Assembly: GCA_027006175.1 (NCBI GenBank)
Contig: JALTKS010000102.1
Coordinates: 1-37,647 of the forward strand
Origin: Gammaproteobacteria bacterium
GTDB lineage: Bacteria > Pseudomonadota > Gammaproteobacteria > AKS1
DNA: 37,647 nt
Reading direction: 5' to 3'
Positions 25,555-33,868 of the stretch are shown in pieces (position 1 is the stretch's first letter; each line of letters opens with the position of its first letter). Under the pieces are notes generated by a model. The model was not told the DNA's origin, ran no database searches, and saw nothing but the letters and a program-made list of their open reading frames with translations. The position numbers and the translations under genes were made by a program.

Positions 25555-27153
25555 ATGCGCAACATACCAGTACTGGCAACTTTTTTAGGTTTATTTCTTG
25601 CAGCAACATCGCTATTTGCTGCGGTTCCTTATGATCTTGAGCTTGGACGCTATAATGCGCTGATTATTTCAAACCAGAATTACAAACAGCTTTCACCTTT
25701 AAAGACACCACACGGTGATGCCGATGCCCTGGCGACACTATTGCGTTCCGATTATGGTTTTAAGGTCACGATGTTACGTGATACAAATCGCGCAGGAACC
25801 CTTGATGCCCTGGATCAATTAGTTGAAAAATTAACCCCTAATGATAATTTATTGATTTTCTACGCAGGTCATGGGCACCTGGATTCCGCAACGGGTGAAG
25901 GTTACTGGTTGCCGGTGACGGCGAGCCCAAAGCGTCGTTCTGAGTGGATATCTAATAGTGATATCACCGACACGTTACGTGCCACCGTTGCCAAACATGT
26001 GTTGGTGATTTCGGATAGTTGTTTTTCCGGGACATTGAGTCGTAGTGCTGCGGCAGGTTTGAATGTGGGCAGCGATAAACGTGATTACTACAAGAAATTA
26101 GCAACGCGAACTTCTCGCACCGCATTAAGTTCAGGTGGTCTGGAACCGGTTGATGACGGAGGGACAAGTGGTCATTCTGTTTTTGCAGGGGCGTTGATCT
26201 CGGCGCTACGTCGAAATAACGAACCGATTCTTGAGGCAGAAAGTTTATATACTCAAATTAAACGACCTGTGGCACTGAATTCATCGGCTATACAAAAACC
26301 CCAGTATTCAGATGTACGTGCGACGGGGCATGATGAAGGTGACTTCCTGTTTGCTAAACGTAATATTCGTAAAGTAGAAAAACCGATTGTTGCCACGACA
26401 GCATCGACAACGGCTTCAACAAGTATAAATACACAGGCGGCCTATGAGCTGGCATTCTGGGACAGTATTAAAGATAGTCAGGACCCAGGTGATTTCAGGG
26501 CGTATCTTGAAAATTATTCTCAGGGAAAATTTGTCGCATTGGCAAATTTGCGAATAAAGAAATTATCTAAATCGGCTCAAACTAATAAGAACACATTGGA
26601 ACCGGAAAAAGCTGATAGTGATTCAGGTATTGTTAATGAGGCTAAAGTAATTCCTCGTGTAGCATCGGTTAAAAATTTGCAGCCTGAGTCAAGTCGTAAA
26701 GATGTTCAACAGGGTGAAAATGTTCTGGTTGTATTGGCAACGCCCGACAGTGAATATTCACCTAAATATAAGACTATTGAGGCTTATTCAAACGCAATTG
26801 CCGATTTAGTGACAAGTTCTTTTAAAGGACAATCATTGCTTTATTTGCCAAGGCAAAATATTGCTCAAGGTGTTGTTAATGAAGATGATAGTCACCTGGT
26901 AAGCAAGCAATTATGCCAACGACATCAAGCCCGGAGTGTCATTAGTATTGAACTGGATTTATCGCGAGATATTGAAGAACTATCCCGGACACCGGATGAT
27001 CTTTATTTGGGGTTTTTTGATTGTAAAAATAATAATTACAAGATAACTAGATACAATCTTGATTTTAAATTAAATGAAGAGTTTGCTTATGCAGCAGGGA
27101 TACGCAGTAGTCTGGAACGTTTTAGTAAAAAATATCGATTAGCAGATAAATAA
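25555..27153 (+). CDS. Exported caspase-like (peptidase C14) protein
   Basis: A 532-residue protein with a signal peptide (about 1-22, ending SLFA). A caspase-fold domain follows (about 32-265). The catalytic histidine is in YAGHG (His106) and the cysteine in DSCFSG (Cys156), so the site looks intact. Later conserved parts are SGGLEPVDDGG, GHSVFAGALISAL and the closing GDFLFAKR. Next is a short repeat-type motif, AFWDSIKDSQDPGDFRAYLE (about 300-320), often found in caspase-like and Sel1-type envelope proteins, then a charged linker. A final domain of about 150 residues (from roughly 385) is one I do not recognise. It is divergent from the FecR/cyclase pair and ends in a terminator shared with rpoH. 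Confidence 0.88.
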   Translation: MRNIPVLATFLGLFLAATSLFAAVPYDLELGRYNALIISNQNYKQLSPLKTPHGDADALATLLRSDYGFKVTMLRDTNRAGTLDALDQLVEKLTPNDNLLIFYAGHGHLDSATGEGYWLPVTASPKRRSEWISNSDITDTLRATVAKHVLVISDSCFSGTLSRSAAAGLNVGSDKRDYYKKLATRTSRTALSSGGLEPVDDGGTSGHSVFAGALISALRRNNEPILEAESLYTQIKRPVALNSSAIQKPQYSDVRATGHDEGDFLFAKRNIRKVEKPIVATTASTTASTSINTQAAYELAFWDSIKDSQDPGDFRAYLENYSQGKFVALANLRIKKLSKSAQTNKNTLEPEKADSDSGIVNEAKVIPRVASVKNLQPESSRKDVQQGENVLVVLATPDSEYSPKYKTIEAYSNAIADLVTSSFKGQSLLYLPRQNIAQGVVNEDDSHLVSKQLCQRHQARSVISIELDLSRDIEELSRTPDDLYLGFFDCKNNNYKITRYNLDFKLNEEFAYAAGIRSSLERFSKKYRLADK

Positions 27154-27178
27154 AAAACGGCCCACGAAGGGCCGTTTT
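27154..27178. terminator. Bidirectional intrinsic terminator between caspase-like gene and rpoH
   Basis: AAAACGGCCC (27154-27163), a five-base loop and GGGCCGTTTT (27169-27178) form a perfect 10-bp stem with A- and T-runs on its two sides. It lies at the convergent ends of the caspase-like gene and rpoH and should terminate both. Confidence 0.93.
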
Positions 27179-27198
27179 ATTAACTGCATTAATGATTC

Positions 27199-28050
27199 TT
27201 AATCCATCAAGGCAGTACGCATTTTCTGCATAGCGGCTTTTTCTAACTGGCGTACTCGTTCAGCAGAAATACTGTAACGATCAGCCAAATCATGCAGTGT
27301 TAATTTCTTTTCAGATAACCAGCGACTATTGAGAATGTCGCGACTACGGTCATCAAGTGTTTCAAGTGCTGTTGCCAGACGACCATTATTGTGATCACTC
27401 CAGTCAGCTGCTTCCAGTACCTTGGAAGGTTCGTCACTCATGTCTTCCAGGAACTGTGAAGGTGCAACGTAGAAACTGTCATCGTCATCATCATTGTAAC
27501 CATCGAAGGCCATATCACGACTTGATAAACGTGTTTCCATTTCCAGAACAGTTTCTGGTTTAACACCTAGTTCACTGGCAACGGTTTGTACTTCATCGTT
27601 AGTGAACCAGCCAAGACGCTTTTTATTCTTGCGTAAGTTAAAGAATAATTTGCGTTGGGCTTTAGTGGTTGCAACCTTAACAATGCGCCAGTTTTTCAGA
27701 ATGTATTCGTGCATCTCGGCGCGAATCCAGTGTACAGCGAAAGAAACCAGACGCACACCAACACTTGGGTCGAAACGTTTTACCGCTTTCATTAACCCAA
27801 TATTACCTTCTTGAATAAGGTCGGCGATATTAAGTCCGTAACCTGAGTAGCCACGTGCAACGTGAATTACAAAACGCAGATGCGGAAGAATGAGTTTACG
27901 AGCCGCTTCTACATTACCATTCTCCTGTAGGTCAACGGCAAGCGCGCGCTCTTCCTCAGCGGTCAACATAGGCACGCTGTTGGCAGTGGTGATGTAACCC
28001 GAAATGTTACCGGTCGGGACAGCTAATTGTAGTTGCATGGCGTTATCCAT
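27199..28050 (-). CDS. rpoH: RNA polymerase heat-shock sigma factor RpoH (sigma-32)
   Basis: A 283-residue group 3-like sigma factor. Region 2 shows [36 protein letters not shown] and [20 protein letters not shown]. The diagnostic RpoH box [10 protein letters not shown] follows, then region 3 and a region 4 helix-turn-helix ending [15 protein letters not shown] chose ATG 28050 (protein MDNAMQLQ) because AGG of GCGAGG is nine bases upstream. An ATG nine bases earlier would abut that sequence. In this class rpoH usually lies just after ftsX, but here a REC-REC-GGDEF gene lies between. A CIRCE-type operator sits upstream. Confidence 0.96.
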   Translation of the reverse strand: MDNAMQLQLAVPTGNISGYITTANSVPMLTAEEERALAVDLQENGNVEAARKLILPHLRFVIHVARGYSGYGLNIADLIQEGNIGLMKAVKRFDPSVGVRLVSFAVHWIRAEMHEYILKNWRIVKVATTKAQRKLFFNLRKNKKRLGWFTNDEVQTVASELGVKPETVLEMETRLSSRDMAFDGYNDDDDDSFYVAPSQFLEDMSDEPSKVLEAADWSDHNNGRLATALETLDDRSRDILNSRWLSEKKLTLHDLADRYSISAERVRQLEKAAMQKMRTALMD

Positions 28051-28098
28051 GATTCTCATCCTCGCTAAATGTGTTGGGCGATATATTCGGATATGCTT

Positions 28099-28128
28099 AT
28101 ATTAGCACTCACATAGTGAGAGTGCCAA
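28099..28128 (-). promoter_or_regulatory. Candidate sigma-70 promoter of rpoH
   Basis: On the minus strand TTGGCA (28128-28123; five of six to the -35 consensus) is followed after 18 bases by TAATAT (28104-28099; four of six to the -10). The CIRCE dyad fills the space from the -35 box into the -10 box, so HrcA binding would exclude RNA polymerase. Hexamer assignment is by eye. Confidence 0.5.
28102..28128. promoter_or_regulatory. CIRCE element (HrcA operator) upstream of rpoH
   Basis: TTAGCACTC (28102-28110), a spacer of exactly nine bases, and GAGTGCCAA (28120-28128) match the CIRCE consensus TTAGCACTC-N9-GAGTGCTAA at 17 of 18 positions. The HrcA repressor binds this element at chaperone operons. 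It lies 51 bases upstream of the rpoH start and overlaps the predicted promoter. hrcA itself is not in the window. Confidence 0.9.
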
Positions 28129-28181
28129 TAATAGTATAAGTTCCCGGAAAATGCAGAAAAAAGAGCTAAAAAACTTTCAAA

Positions 28182-29552
28182 TCAAATGGTTATTGACTCT
28201 TTAGGGGGAGGATCCAGGGCGATAGGGCCTTCTTTGCTACCTATATAAACACGGTTTCTGCCGTTCTCCTTAGCCGCGTAGAGGGCTTTATCGGCCAGTG
28301 ACATCAGTTTTGTGATGTCTGCATCAGGGTGATCTGCGCTGCAGGCAACGCCAATACTGAAGGTGACATCAACATTCGCCGGGCAAAGTTTTTCGATGGT
28401 AACGCGGAGCTTATCCGCTTGTTCTGCGGCGCTTAACGCGGTGGTATTTGTCATCACAATTGAAAATTCTTCGCCGCCAAAACGAACCACCATATCGTCA
28501 GGGAAGCTTTCATTTAACTGGGTACCAATACCCGCAAGCACATGGTCACCGGTTAAATGACCAAGTTGATCGTTTATCTTCTTGAAGTGGTCAATATCCA
28601 TAATCATCGCGGAAACAGGCTTATTTGCTTCCTTATTGAGCAATCTATTGCCGTTGTCGAGTAGGAAGCGTTTACTTCTAACGCCGGTCAAACTGTCGGT
28701 TGTAGCAAGTCGGCTCATTTCATCCGTTTGATGCTTGAGAGCGATAAATTGTTGTTTAATCAGTAATAGTGAGCGAATACGGGCAATAAAGATTTCTTCG
28801 TAAATCGGTTTTTGCACAAAGTCATTTGCTCCTGCATGGAAGACTTCGGCTTGTTTTTGCTGGTTATCGGTTACGGTGATAACCAGTACCGGCATTTCCT
28901 GTTGCGAATAATGGAAACGGGTACGAATAGCGTGGAGTAAATCACCACCGGTAAGCTTTCCTTTGAGGAAGAAGTCAGTGACGATGATATCAAAGCCATC
29001 GTCTTCGCTGCCCCAGCCATTGGCAACCCCCTCAAGCAGCTCAAGGGCTTGCTCCGCATGGGTAACATGAACCACTTTCAAGCCATGTTTTTCCATAATT
29101 CGAATGGTGATAGCCGCTGCGGTGGGGCTGTCTTCAACATAGAGAATTTTACCGACTAAGCCGGAATTACGTTGCAAGAAGGATTTAATGAAATCAACAA
29201 AGGCCTTATAGCCACTGGATTTATCAAAATAGTCCGTTACACCCGCGGCAAAGCCTTCGCGTAACAGGCGGCTGTCTGCATCGCCTGAAACGACAATGAC
29301 CGGTGTGTAGTGATGCCGTTCGGATGAGCGGATACGTGTACAGAGATCCAAACCATCCATGTCAGGTAGCATTAATGAGGTGGTGATGAGGTCGAATCGC
29401 TCCCAATTACCAAGCCGTTTTAACGCTTCAGCAGCATTGCCACAAGAGGTAATATTGACGTTTTCGATTTCATTTTTAAGAATGCGAGCGATAATAGTCC
29501 GAGATACCTCAGAACCATCAACGATCATGATGCTGGTTTGACGTTGTTGCAT
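28182..29552 (-). CDS. REC-REC-GGDEF response regulator (diguanylate cyclase)
   Basis: A 456-residue soluble protein with two receiver domains and a GGDEF domain. In the first receiver (about 7-125) the phospho-acceptor aspartate is replaced by Ser59 (TTSLMLPDMDG), although Asp12 and Lys111 remain. The second receiver (about 134-260) is intact: Glu140-Asp141, Asp193 (IVTDFF) and Lys248 (FVQKPI). The cyclase domain has GGEEF at 359-363, but the inhibitory RxxD is missing (Phe350 in place of Arg). It should therefore be activated through receiver 2 and lack I-site feedback. The layout resembles PleD-type regulators. It lies between ftsX and rpoH on the same strand. Confidence 0.9.
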   Translation of the reverse strand: MQQRQTSIMIVDGSEVSRTIIARILKNEIENVNITSCGNAAEALKRLGNWERFDLITTSLMLPDMDGLDLCTRIRSSERHHYTPVIVVSGDADSRLLREGFAAGVTDYFDKSSGYKAFVDFIKSFLQRNSGLVGKILYVEDSPTAAAITIRIMEKHGLKVVHVTHAEQALELLEGVANGWGSEDDGFDIIVTDFFLKGKLTGGDLLHAIRTRFHYSQQEMPVLVITVTDNQQKQAEVFHAGANDFVQKPIYEEIFIARIRSLLLIKQQFIALKHQTDEMSRLATTDSLTGVRSKRFLLDNGNRLLNKEANKPVSAMIMDIDHFKKINDQLGHLTGDHVLAGIGTQLNESFPDDMVVRFGGEEFSIVMTNTTALSAAEQADKLRVTIEKLCPANVDVTFSIGVACSADHPDADITKLMSLADKALYAAKENGRNRVYIGSKEGPIALDPPPKESITI

Positions 29553-29570
29553 TGTTCCTTTTCCCCACCC

Positions 29571-29584
29571 GTGTATCCATACAC
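29571..29584. repeat. Short perfect palindrome upstream of the REC-REC-GGDEF gene
   Basis: GTGTAT CC ATACAC is a perfect 6-bp inverted repeat with a 2-base centre. It ends about 18 bases upstream of the regulator's ATG (29552), just before its AAGGAA ribosome binding site. It may be an operator or a leader hairpin. Confidence 0.4.
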
Positions 29585-29590
29585 GCGCTA

Positions 29591-29633
29591 TTAGTCATTT
29601 TTTATAAGATATATATTTATTTCTAATGACTAA
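29591..29633. promoter_or_regulatory. 9-bp inverted repeat upstream of the REC-REC-GGDEF gene
   Basis: TTAGTCATT (29591-29599) and AATGACTAA (29625-29633) are exact reverse complements separated by 25 AT-rich bases. It lies between the end of ftsX and the start of the downstream regulator gene, beside a T-rich stretch. It may be a regulator-binding site or a weak hairpin; I cannot decide which. Confidence 0.4.
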
Positions 29634-29694
29634 CAGTGTGGCACTGAATCGAAATTTCGCAACGTAAAAAGTGATATTTATGATGGTTTTTTGA

Positions 29695-30618
29695 TTATTC
29701 TGGCTCGATGGCGTCTAAATGACGACTAACGGCTATCCAGGAGCCCGCCAGACCCAGGAAAATGCTCAGTCCAAGCAAAATAATGCTGCCGAGAAGATCC
29801 AATGATGAAAGTGAGTAGTTACTATCATATAACGTTGCTAGTTGACTTACAGGGCCACTGAGCAGCCAGATTGAAAGGGTGACCAGCAACCAGCTCAAAA
29901 TTCCGCCACTGAGTCCATACCAGAAGCCGGTATAGAGAAAGGGGCGCCGAATAAAGGCATCGGTACCACCAATTAATTTGATGATTTCAATTTCGTCACG
30001 CCGGTTCTGAATAGCCAGCCGGATTGTGTTGCCAACGACCAGCAACACCGATAAGGAAAGCATTGCGGCCAGCACCCAGATCCCGCGTCGTCCGAAGTCC
30101 ATAATTGCGTAGAGACGTTTTAACCACTGCATATCCAGCTGAGCCAGTTCTACCTCCGGTCGCTGTTTAAAGCTCGCCAGCATGGTCTGTACCGTGAGCA
30201 GGTTGTCAGATTGTTCGGTTGGAAAGACGACAATGACAGCAGGAAAGGGGTTATCTTCCAGGGCTTCCAATGCTTCACCAAAGCCGGAGTTTTTCCGAAA
30301 TTCTTCCAGTGCTTCACTGCGAGTTATGCGGGTGACCGATTTTACATCCTGGCGCTTTTGCAGAATGTTCGCGAGTTGATCGGCTTGTTTATCCGTTACT
30401 GATGGCTTCATAAACAGTGAGATTTGTGCGGCACCATCCCATTGCGCGGTGACTTGTTGGACATTTTTCAAAATAACATGCAAGCCAGTCGGTAGCGCCA
30501 GTGCAATGCCCATTACCGCGATGGTCATGAGGTTCGACATAGGTGAACGGATCATGTCGCCGAGGGTTGCTAACATCACCTGCATGTGGCGTGCGATGTA
30601 AACACTGGGTGAGATCAT
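29695..30618 (-). CDS. ftsX: Cell division protein FtsX
   Basis: A 307-residue membrane protein, the permease-like partner of FtsE. It has a first membrane segment (about 32-55), a periplasmic extracellular loop (about 60-170) with RITRSEALEEFRKNSGFGEA and PFPAVIVVFP, and three further helices in the C-terminal half. The cytoplasmic motif NRRDEIEIIKLIGGTDAFIRRPF is typical; its core is RDEIEIIKLIGG. FtsEX activates septal peptidoglycan amidases through periplasmic partners. Its start overlaps the ftsE stop by 4 bases. Confidence 0.94.
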   Translation of the reverse strand: MISPSVYIARHMQVMLATLGDMIRSPMSNLMTIAVMGIALALPTGLHVILKNVQQVTAQWDGAAQISLFMKPSVTDKQADQLANILQKRQDVKSVTRITRSEALEEFRKNSGFGEALEALEDNPFPAVIVVFPTEQSDNLLTVQTMLASFKQRPEVELAQLDMQWLKRLYAIMDFGRRGIWVLAAMLSLSVLLVVGNTIRLAIQNRRDEIEIIKLIGGTDAFIRRPFLYTGFWYGLSGGILSWLLVTLSIWLLSGPVSQLATLYDSNYSLSSLDLLGSIILLGLSIFLGLAGSWIAVSRHLDAIEPE

Positions 30619-31304
30619 CTTGGCTCACCCTGCGGTGCGTTGTGCATGCCGCCGGCGACCATTCGACCTTCGTCAAGCGTGAGTACTTTATGCCCCATCT
30701 GGCTGATTAAATCCAAATCATGGCTGGCGATTAAGACGCTCACGCCGACTTGCTGGAATTGTGCAAACAGCTCCATGATTTCACGAGAGAGTTCTGGATC
30801 AAGGTTACCTGTTGGCTCATCAGCAAGCAGGATGGGCGGTTTATTTACAACCGCACGGGCGATACCGACGCGCTGTTGTTGACCACCGGACAAGGTAATG
30901 GGCAATGATTTTTCTTTATTGAGCAGACCAACCTTATCCAGAGATGCACGGACACGACGACCAATTTCCCGATGTGATACGCCCGCGATAACTAACGGCA
31001 AGGCAACGTTATCAAAGACGGTACGGTCAAACAGGAGTTTATGATCTTGAAAAATAATTCCTACATTACGACGTACATAAGGAATGCGGCGGCGGCTAAT
31101 ATGACCAATATTTTCGTTATTGATGAGTACTTGGCCATTGGTAGGACGGATCAGCACGGCAATGAGTTTCAGCAGGGTACTTTTACCTGCGCCGGAATGC
31201 CCCGTGAGAAAAGCCATTTCACCACCGGCAAGTTTAAAACTGACCCGACTTAAGGCATCACCACTACCCGGGTAGCGTTTACTAACATTATGAAATTCAA
31301 TCAT
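30615..31304 (-). CDS. ftsE: Cell division ATP-binding protein FtsE
   Basis: A 229-residue ABC ATPase that powers FtsX in the division ring. It opens IEFHNVSKRYPGSGDAL, with Walker A GHSGAGKST, the signature LSGGQQQRVGIARA, Walker B ILLADEPTGNLD and the switch histidine in IASHDLDLI. It lies between ftsY and ftsX on the same strand, the standard gammaproteobacterial order. The ftsY stop is about 60 bases upstream. Confidence 0.95.
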   Translation of the reverse strand: MIEFHNVSKRYPGSGDALSRVSFKLAGGEMAFLTGHSGAGKSTLLKLIAVLIRPTNGQVLINNENIGHISRRRIPYVRRNVGIIFQDHKLLFDRTVFDNVALPLVIAGVSHREIGRRVRASLDKVGLLNKEKSLPITLSGGQQQRVGIARAVVNKPPILLADEPTGNLDPELSREIMELFAQFQQVGVSVLIASHDLDLISQMGHKVLTLDEGRMVAGGMHNAPQGEPR

Positions 31305-31365
31305 GTGTGCTTACTGTACAGCGTTTGTACTTATTATGTTCAGTATTGTGTCATGAACACGGGGC

Positions 31366-32346
31366 TTAAAACAGGGCTTCGATGAAATCCTTTGCGTCAA
31401 AAGCACGTAAGTCGTCAATCCCTTCACCGACACCGATAAAGCGAATCGGCAGTTTGGTTTTATTGGCGATAGAAAAGATAATACCGCCTTTAGCCGTTCC
31501 ATCCAATTTGGTGAGTGCGACACCGGTAAGGCCAATAATCTTATTAAACTGCTCGGTTTGCGACAGTGCATTCTGGCCGGTGGTGGCATCAAGAACGATG
31601 AGCACTTCATGCGGTGCCGATTCATCAATTTTGCCTAAAACACGCCTGATCTTGGCCAATTCTTCCATCAGGTTGTCTTTATTATGTAAACGACCGGCGG
31701 TATCGGCAATCAAAACATCAATATTTTTAGCTTGTGCAGATTGCAGGGCATCAAAAATCACCGAGGCGGCATCAGCGCCGGTGTGCTGAGCGACCACGGG
31801 TATGTCGTTGCGCTCACCCCAAACTTGCAATTGTTCGACAGCAGCGGCGCGGAAGGTATCGCCGGCGGCAAGCATGACAGAGCGGCCTTCATTTTGCAGT
31901 TGTTTGGCAAGTTTACCGATGGAAGTGGTTTTACCCACACCATTGACGCCAACAACAAGGATGACAAAGGGGGAATCAGACTGCGGGATAGTCAGGGGAA
32001 TACTGCTTGGTTGCAGCATTGCAGCGAGATCATCGCGTAATGCGGCTAGTAGCGCCTCACTATCCGATAATTGTTTTCTGGCAAGGCGATCCGTTAAGTC
32101 GCTGATAATTTGGCTGGTGGCATCAATACCCACATCGGCGAGCAGTAATTGGGTTTCAATTTCCTCGAGTAATTCATCATCAATGGCTTTTTTGCCAACA
32201 ATAAGATCGGCAATAGCCCCACCAAAACTACTGCGGGTTTTGCTTAAGCCCTGCTTTAAGCGGGCAAATAGCCCCATGGGCTCTTTTTCGACAGCATCGC
32301 TGCTATCTGTTTTAGGGGTTTTCTTGTTTTTTCCGAAACCAAACAT
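31366..32346 (-). CDS. ftsY: Signal recognition particle receptor FtsY
   Basis: A 326-residue SRP GTPase that receives ribosome-SRP complexes at the inner membrane. The acidic A domain is short here (about 25 residues, with KKTPKTDSSDAVEKE), followed by the N domain and the GTPase domain. Motifs are VGVNGVGKTTSIGKLA (G1), DTFRAAAVEQL (G2), DTAGRLHNKDNLMEEL (G3) and TKLDGTAKGG (G4/G5). It is the first gene of ftsY-E-X and is divergent from the M16 peptidase genes with about 118 bases between. Confidence 0.96.
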   Translation of the reverse strand: MFGFGKNKKTPKTDSSDAVEKEPMGLFARLKQGLSKTRSSFGGAIADLIVGKKAIDDELLEEIETQLLLADVGIDATSQIISDLTDRLARKQLSDSEALLAALRDDLAAMLQPSSIPLTIPQSDSPFVILVVGVNGVGKTTSIGKLAKQLQNEGRSVMLAAGDTFRAAAVEQLQVWGERNDIPVVAQHTGADAASVIFDALQSAQAKNIDVLIADTAGRLHNKDNLMEELAKIRRVLGKIDESAPHEVLIVLDATTGQNALSQTEQFNKIIGLTGVALTKLDGTAKGGIIFSIANKTKLPIRFIGVGEGIDDLRAFDAKDFIEALF

Positions 32347-32464
32347 ACTTTACAACTGTCTTAGACTCGCAGAGGATAATAAGATAATTAACAATTCATG
32401 CGGCGCTATCGTAACATTGTGTCGGGCTGGCTGAAAAAATATTTTTAACGGGAGCACTAAAAAC

Positions 32465-33868
32465 ATGCGTTTAGCATCAATAATACTTTTGTCAGTGACG
32501 CTGGCGGTAAGTTTTGCGCTACCTGCGCAGGCAAAACATCGTGAGGGCGTGTCTGATGTCAGACAATATATTCTGGATAATGGCCTCAAAATACTGGTAA
32601 AGGAAGATCATCGCGCGCCGGTCGTGGTCTCTCAAATTTGGTACAAGGTGGGTTCCAGTTACGAATATAATGGTATTACCGGTGTTTCCCATGTTTTAGA
32701 ACACATGATGTTCAAGGGCACCAAGAGTCTGGGGCCGAATGAATTTTCTAAAATCATCGCAGCCAACGGTGGTCGTGAAAATGCCTTCACCGGCAAAGAC
32801 TACACTGCTTATTTTCAAACATTGCACAAAGACCGGCTTGAAGTAAGCATGCGTCTGGAAGCAGACCGAATGCATAACCTGTTATTACGCGAGGAAGATT
32901 TTGCGAAAGAGGTGAATGTAGTCAAAGAAGAACGACGCTTGCGTACAGAAGATAAACCAACCTCCTTAACCTATGAACAATTCACCGCGGCAGCATTTCA
33001 AACCAGTCCTTATCATCACCCCGTGATTGGCTGGATGGATGATTTGGAAAATATGGAACTGGAAGATTTACAGCACTGGTATGAACGGTGGTACTCGCCT
33101 TCAAATGCAACGCTGGTCATTGTTGGTGATGTAAAAGCAGATCATGTTTATCGTATGGCTAAAAAATACTTTGGTGTTATTCCGAATGTAAAAATCAAAC
33201 CGGTTAAACCGCAGCGTGAAACAAAACAACGTGGTGAACGCCGTATTAAAGTCCGTGCACAGGCCGAAGTGCCTTACCTGTTAATGGGCTACAAAGTACC
33301 TGTGCTGACCACCGCAAAAGATAAAGATGAAGTGTATGCGCTAGAAGTAATGGCCGGTATTCTTGATGGGGGTAACAGTGCACGTTTATCAAAAGAATTA
33401 GTACGAGGTAAACAAATTGCCGTGTCTGCGGGTGCAGGTTATGACATGTATGATCGTATTGATAATTTGTTCTTATTCGATGGGCGGCCTTCAACCGGAC
33501 ATAGTATTGAAGAACTTGAAACATCACTTCGTGAACAGGTGCAACGCTTACACACTACCCTGGCAACGCAAGATGAATTAGATCGAATTAAAGCACAGGT
33601 GGTTGCCTCTAAAGTTTATGAACTTGATTCAGTGTTCTATCAGGGAATGCAAATTGGCACATTGGAAACAGTTGGGCTTGACCATAAGCAATTAGATGAA
33701 TACGTAACTCGAATTCGTGCCGTAACGCCGGAGCAGGTGCAGGCAGTAGCGAAAAAATATTTGATTGATGAAGGATTAACCGTGGCAATACTTGAACCTG
33801 AAAATGCGAAAAAAGAAATGGCTCCCGCCGTTGTTAATAAAGAATCAGGAGCCGACAATGCGAAATAA
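32465..33868 (+). CDS. M16 family zinc peptidase, catalytic subunit
   Basis: A 467-residue exported protein with a signal peptide ending PAQA (about residue 23). The inverted zinc motif HxxEH is intact as HVLEH (76-80), with a downstream glutamate region NVVKEERRLRTE. Two homologous M16 domains follow. It should act as an envelope zinc endopeptidase on peptides or misfolded segments. The next gene encodes a second M16 protein without the zinc motif, and the pair overlaps by 11 bases, so a heterodimer is likely. The M16 pair next to rsmD and divergent from ftsY is a recurrent neighbourhood. Confidence 0.92.
   Translation: MRLASIILLSVTLAVSFALPAQAKHREGVSDVRQYILDNGLKILVKEDHRAPVVVSQIWYKVGSSYEYNGITGVSHVLEHMMFKGTKSLGPNEFSKIIAANGGRENAFTGKDYTAYFQTLHKDRLEVSMRLEADRMHNLLLREEDFAKEVNVVKEERRLRTEDKPTSLTYEQFTAAAFQTSPYHHPVIGWMDDLENMELEDLQHWYERWYSPSNATLVIVGDVKADHVYRMAKKYFGVIPNVKIKPVKPQRETKQRGERRIKVRAQAEVPYLLMGYKVPVLTTAKDKDEVYALEVMAGILDGGNSARLSKELVRGKQIAVSAGAGYDMYDRIDNLFLFDGRPSTGHSIEELETSLREQVQRLHTTLATQDELDRIKAQVVASKVYELDSVFYQGMQIGTLETVGLDHKQLDEYVTRIRAVTPEQVQAVAKKYLIDEGLTVAILEPENAKKEMAPAVVNKESGADNAK

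Noticed and set aside
25555-27153. Caspase-like gene as part of an anti-phage abortive infection system
   Set aside because: It has a signal peptide and stands beside a FecR/CHASE2 pair; no nuclease, gasdermin, CBASS or toxin partner is near.
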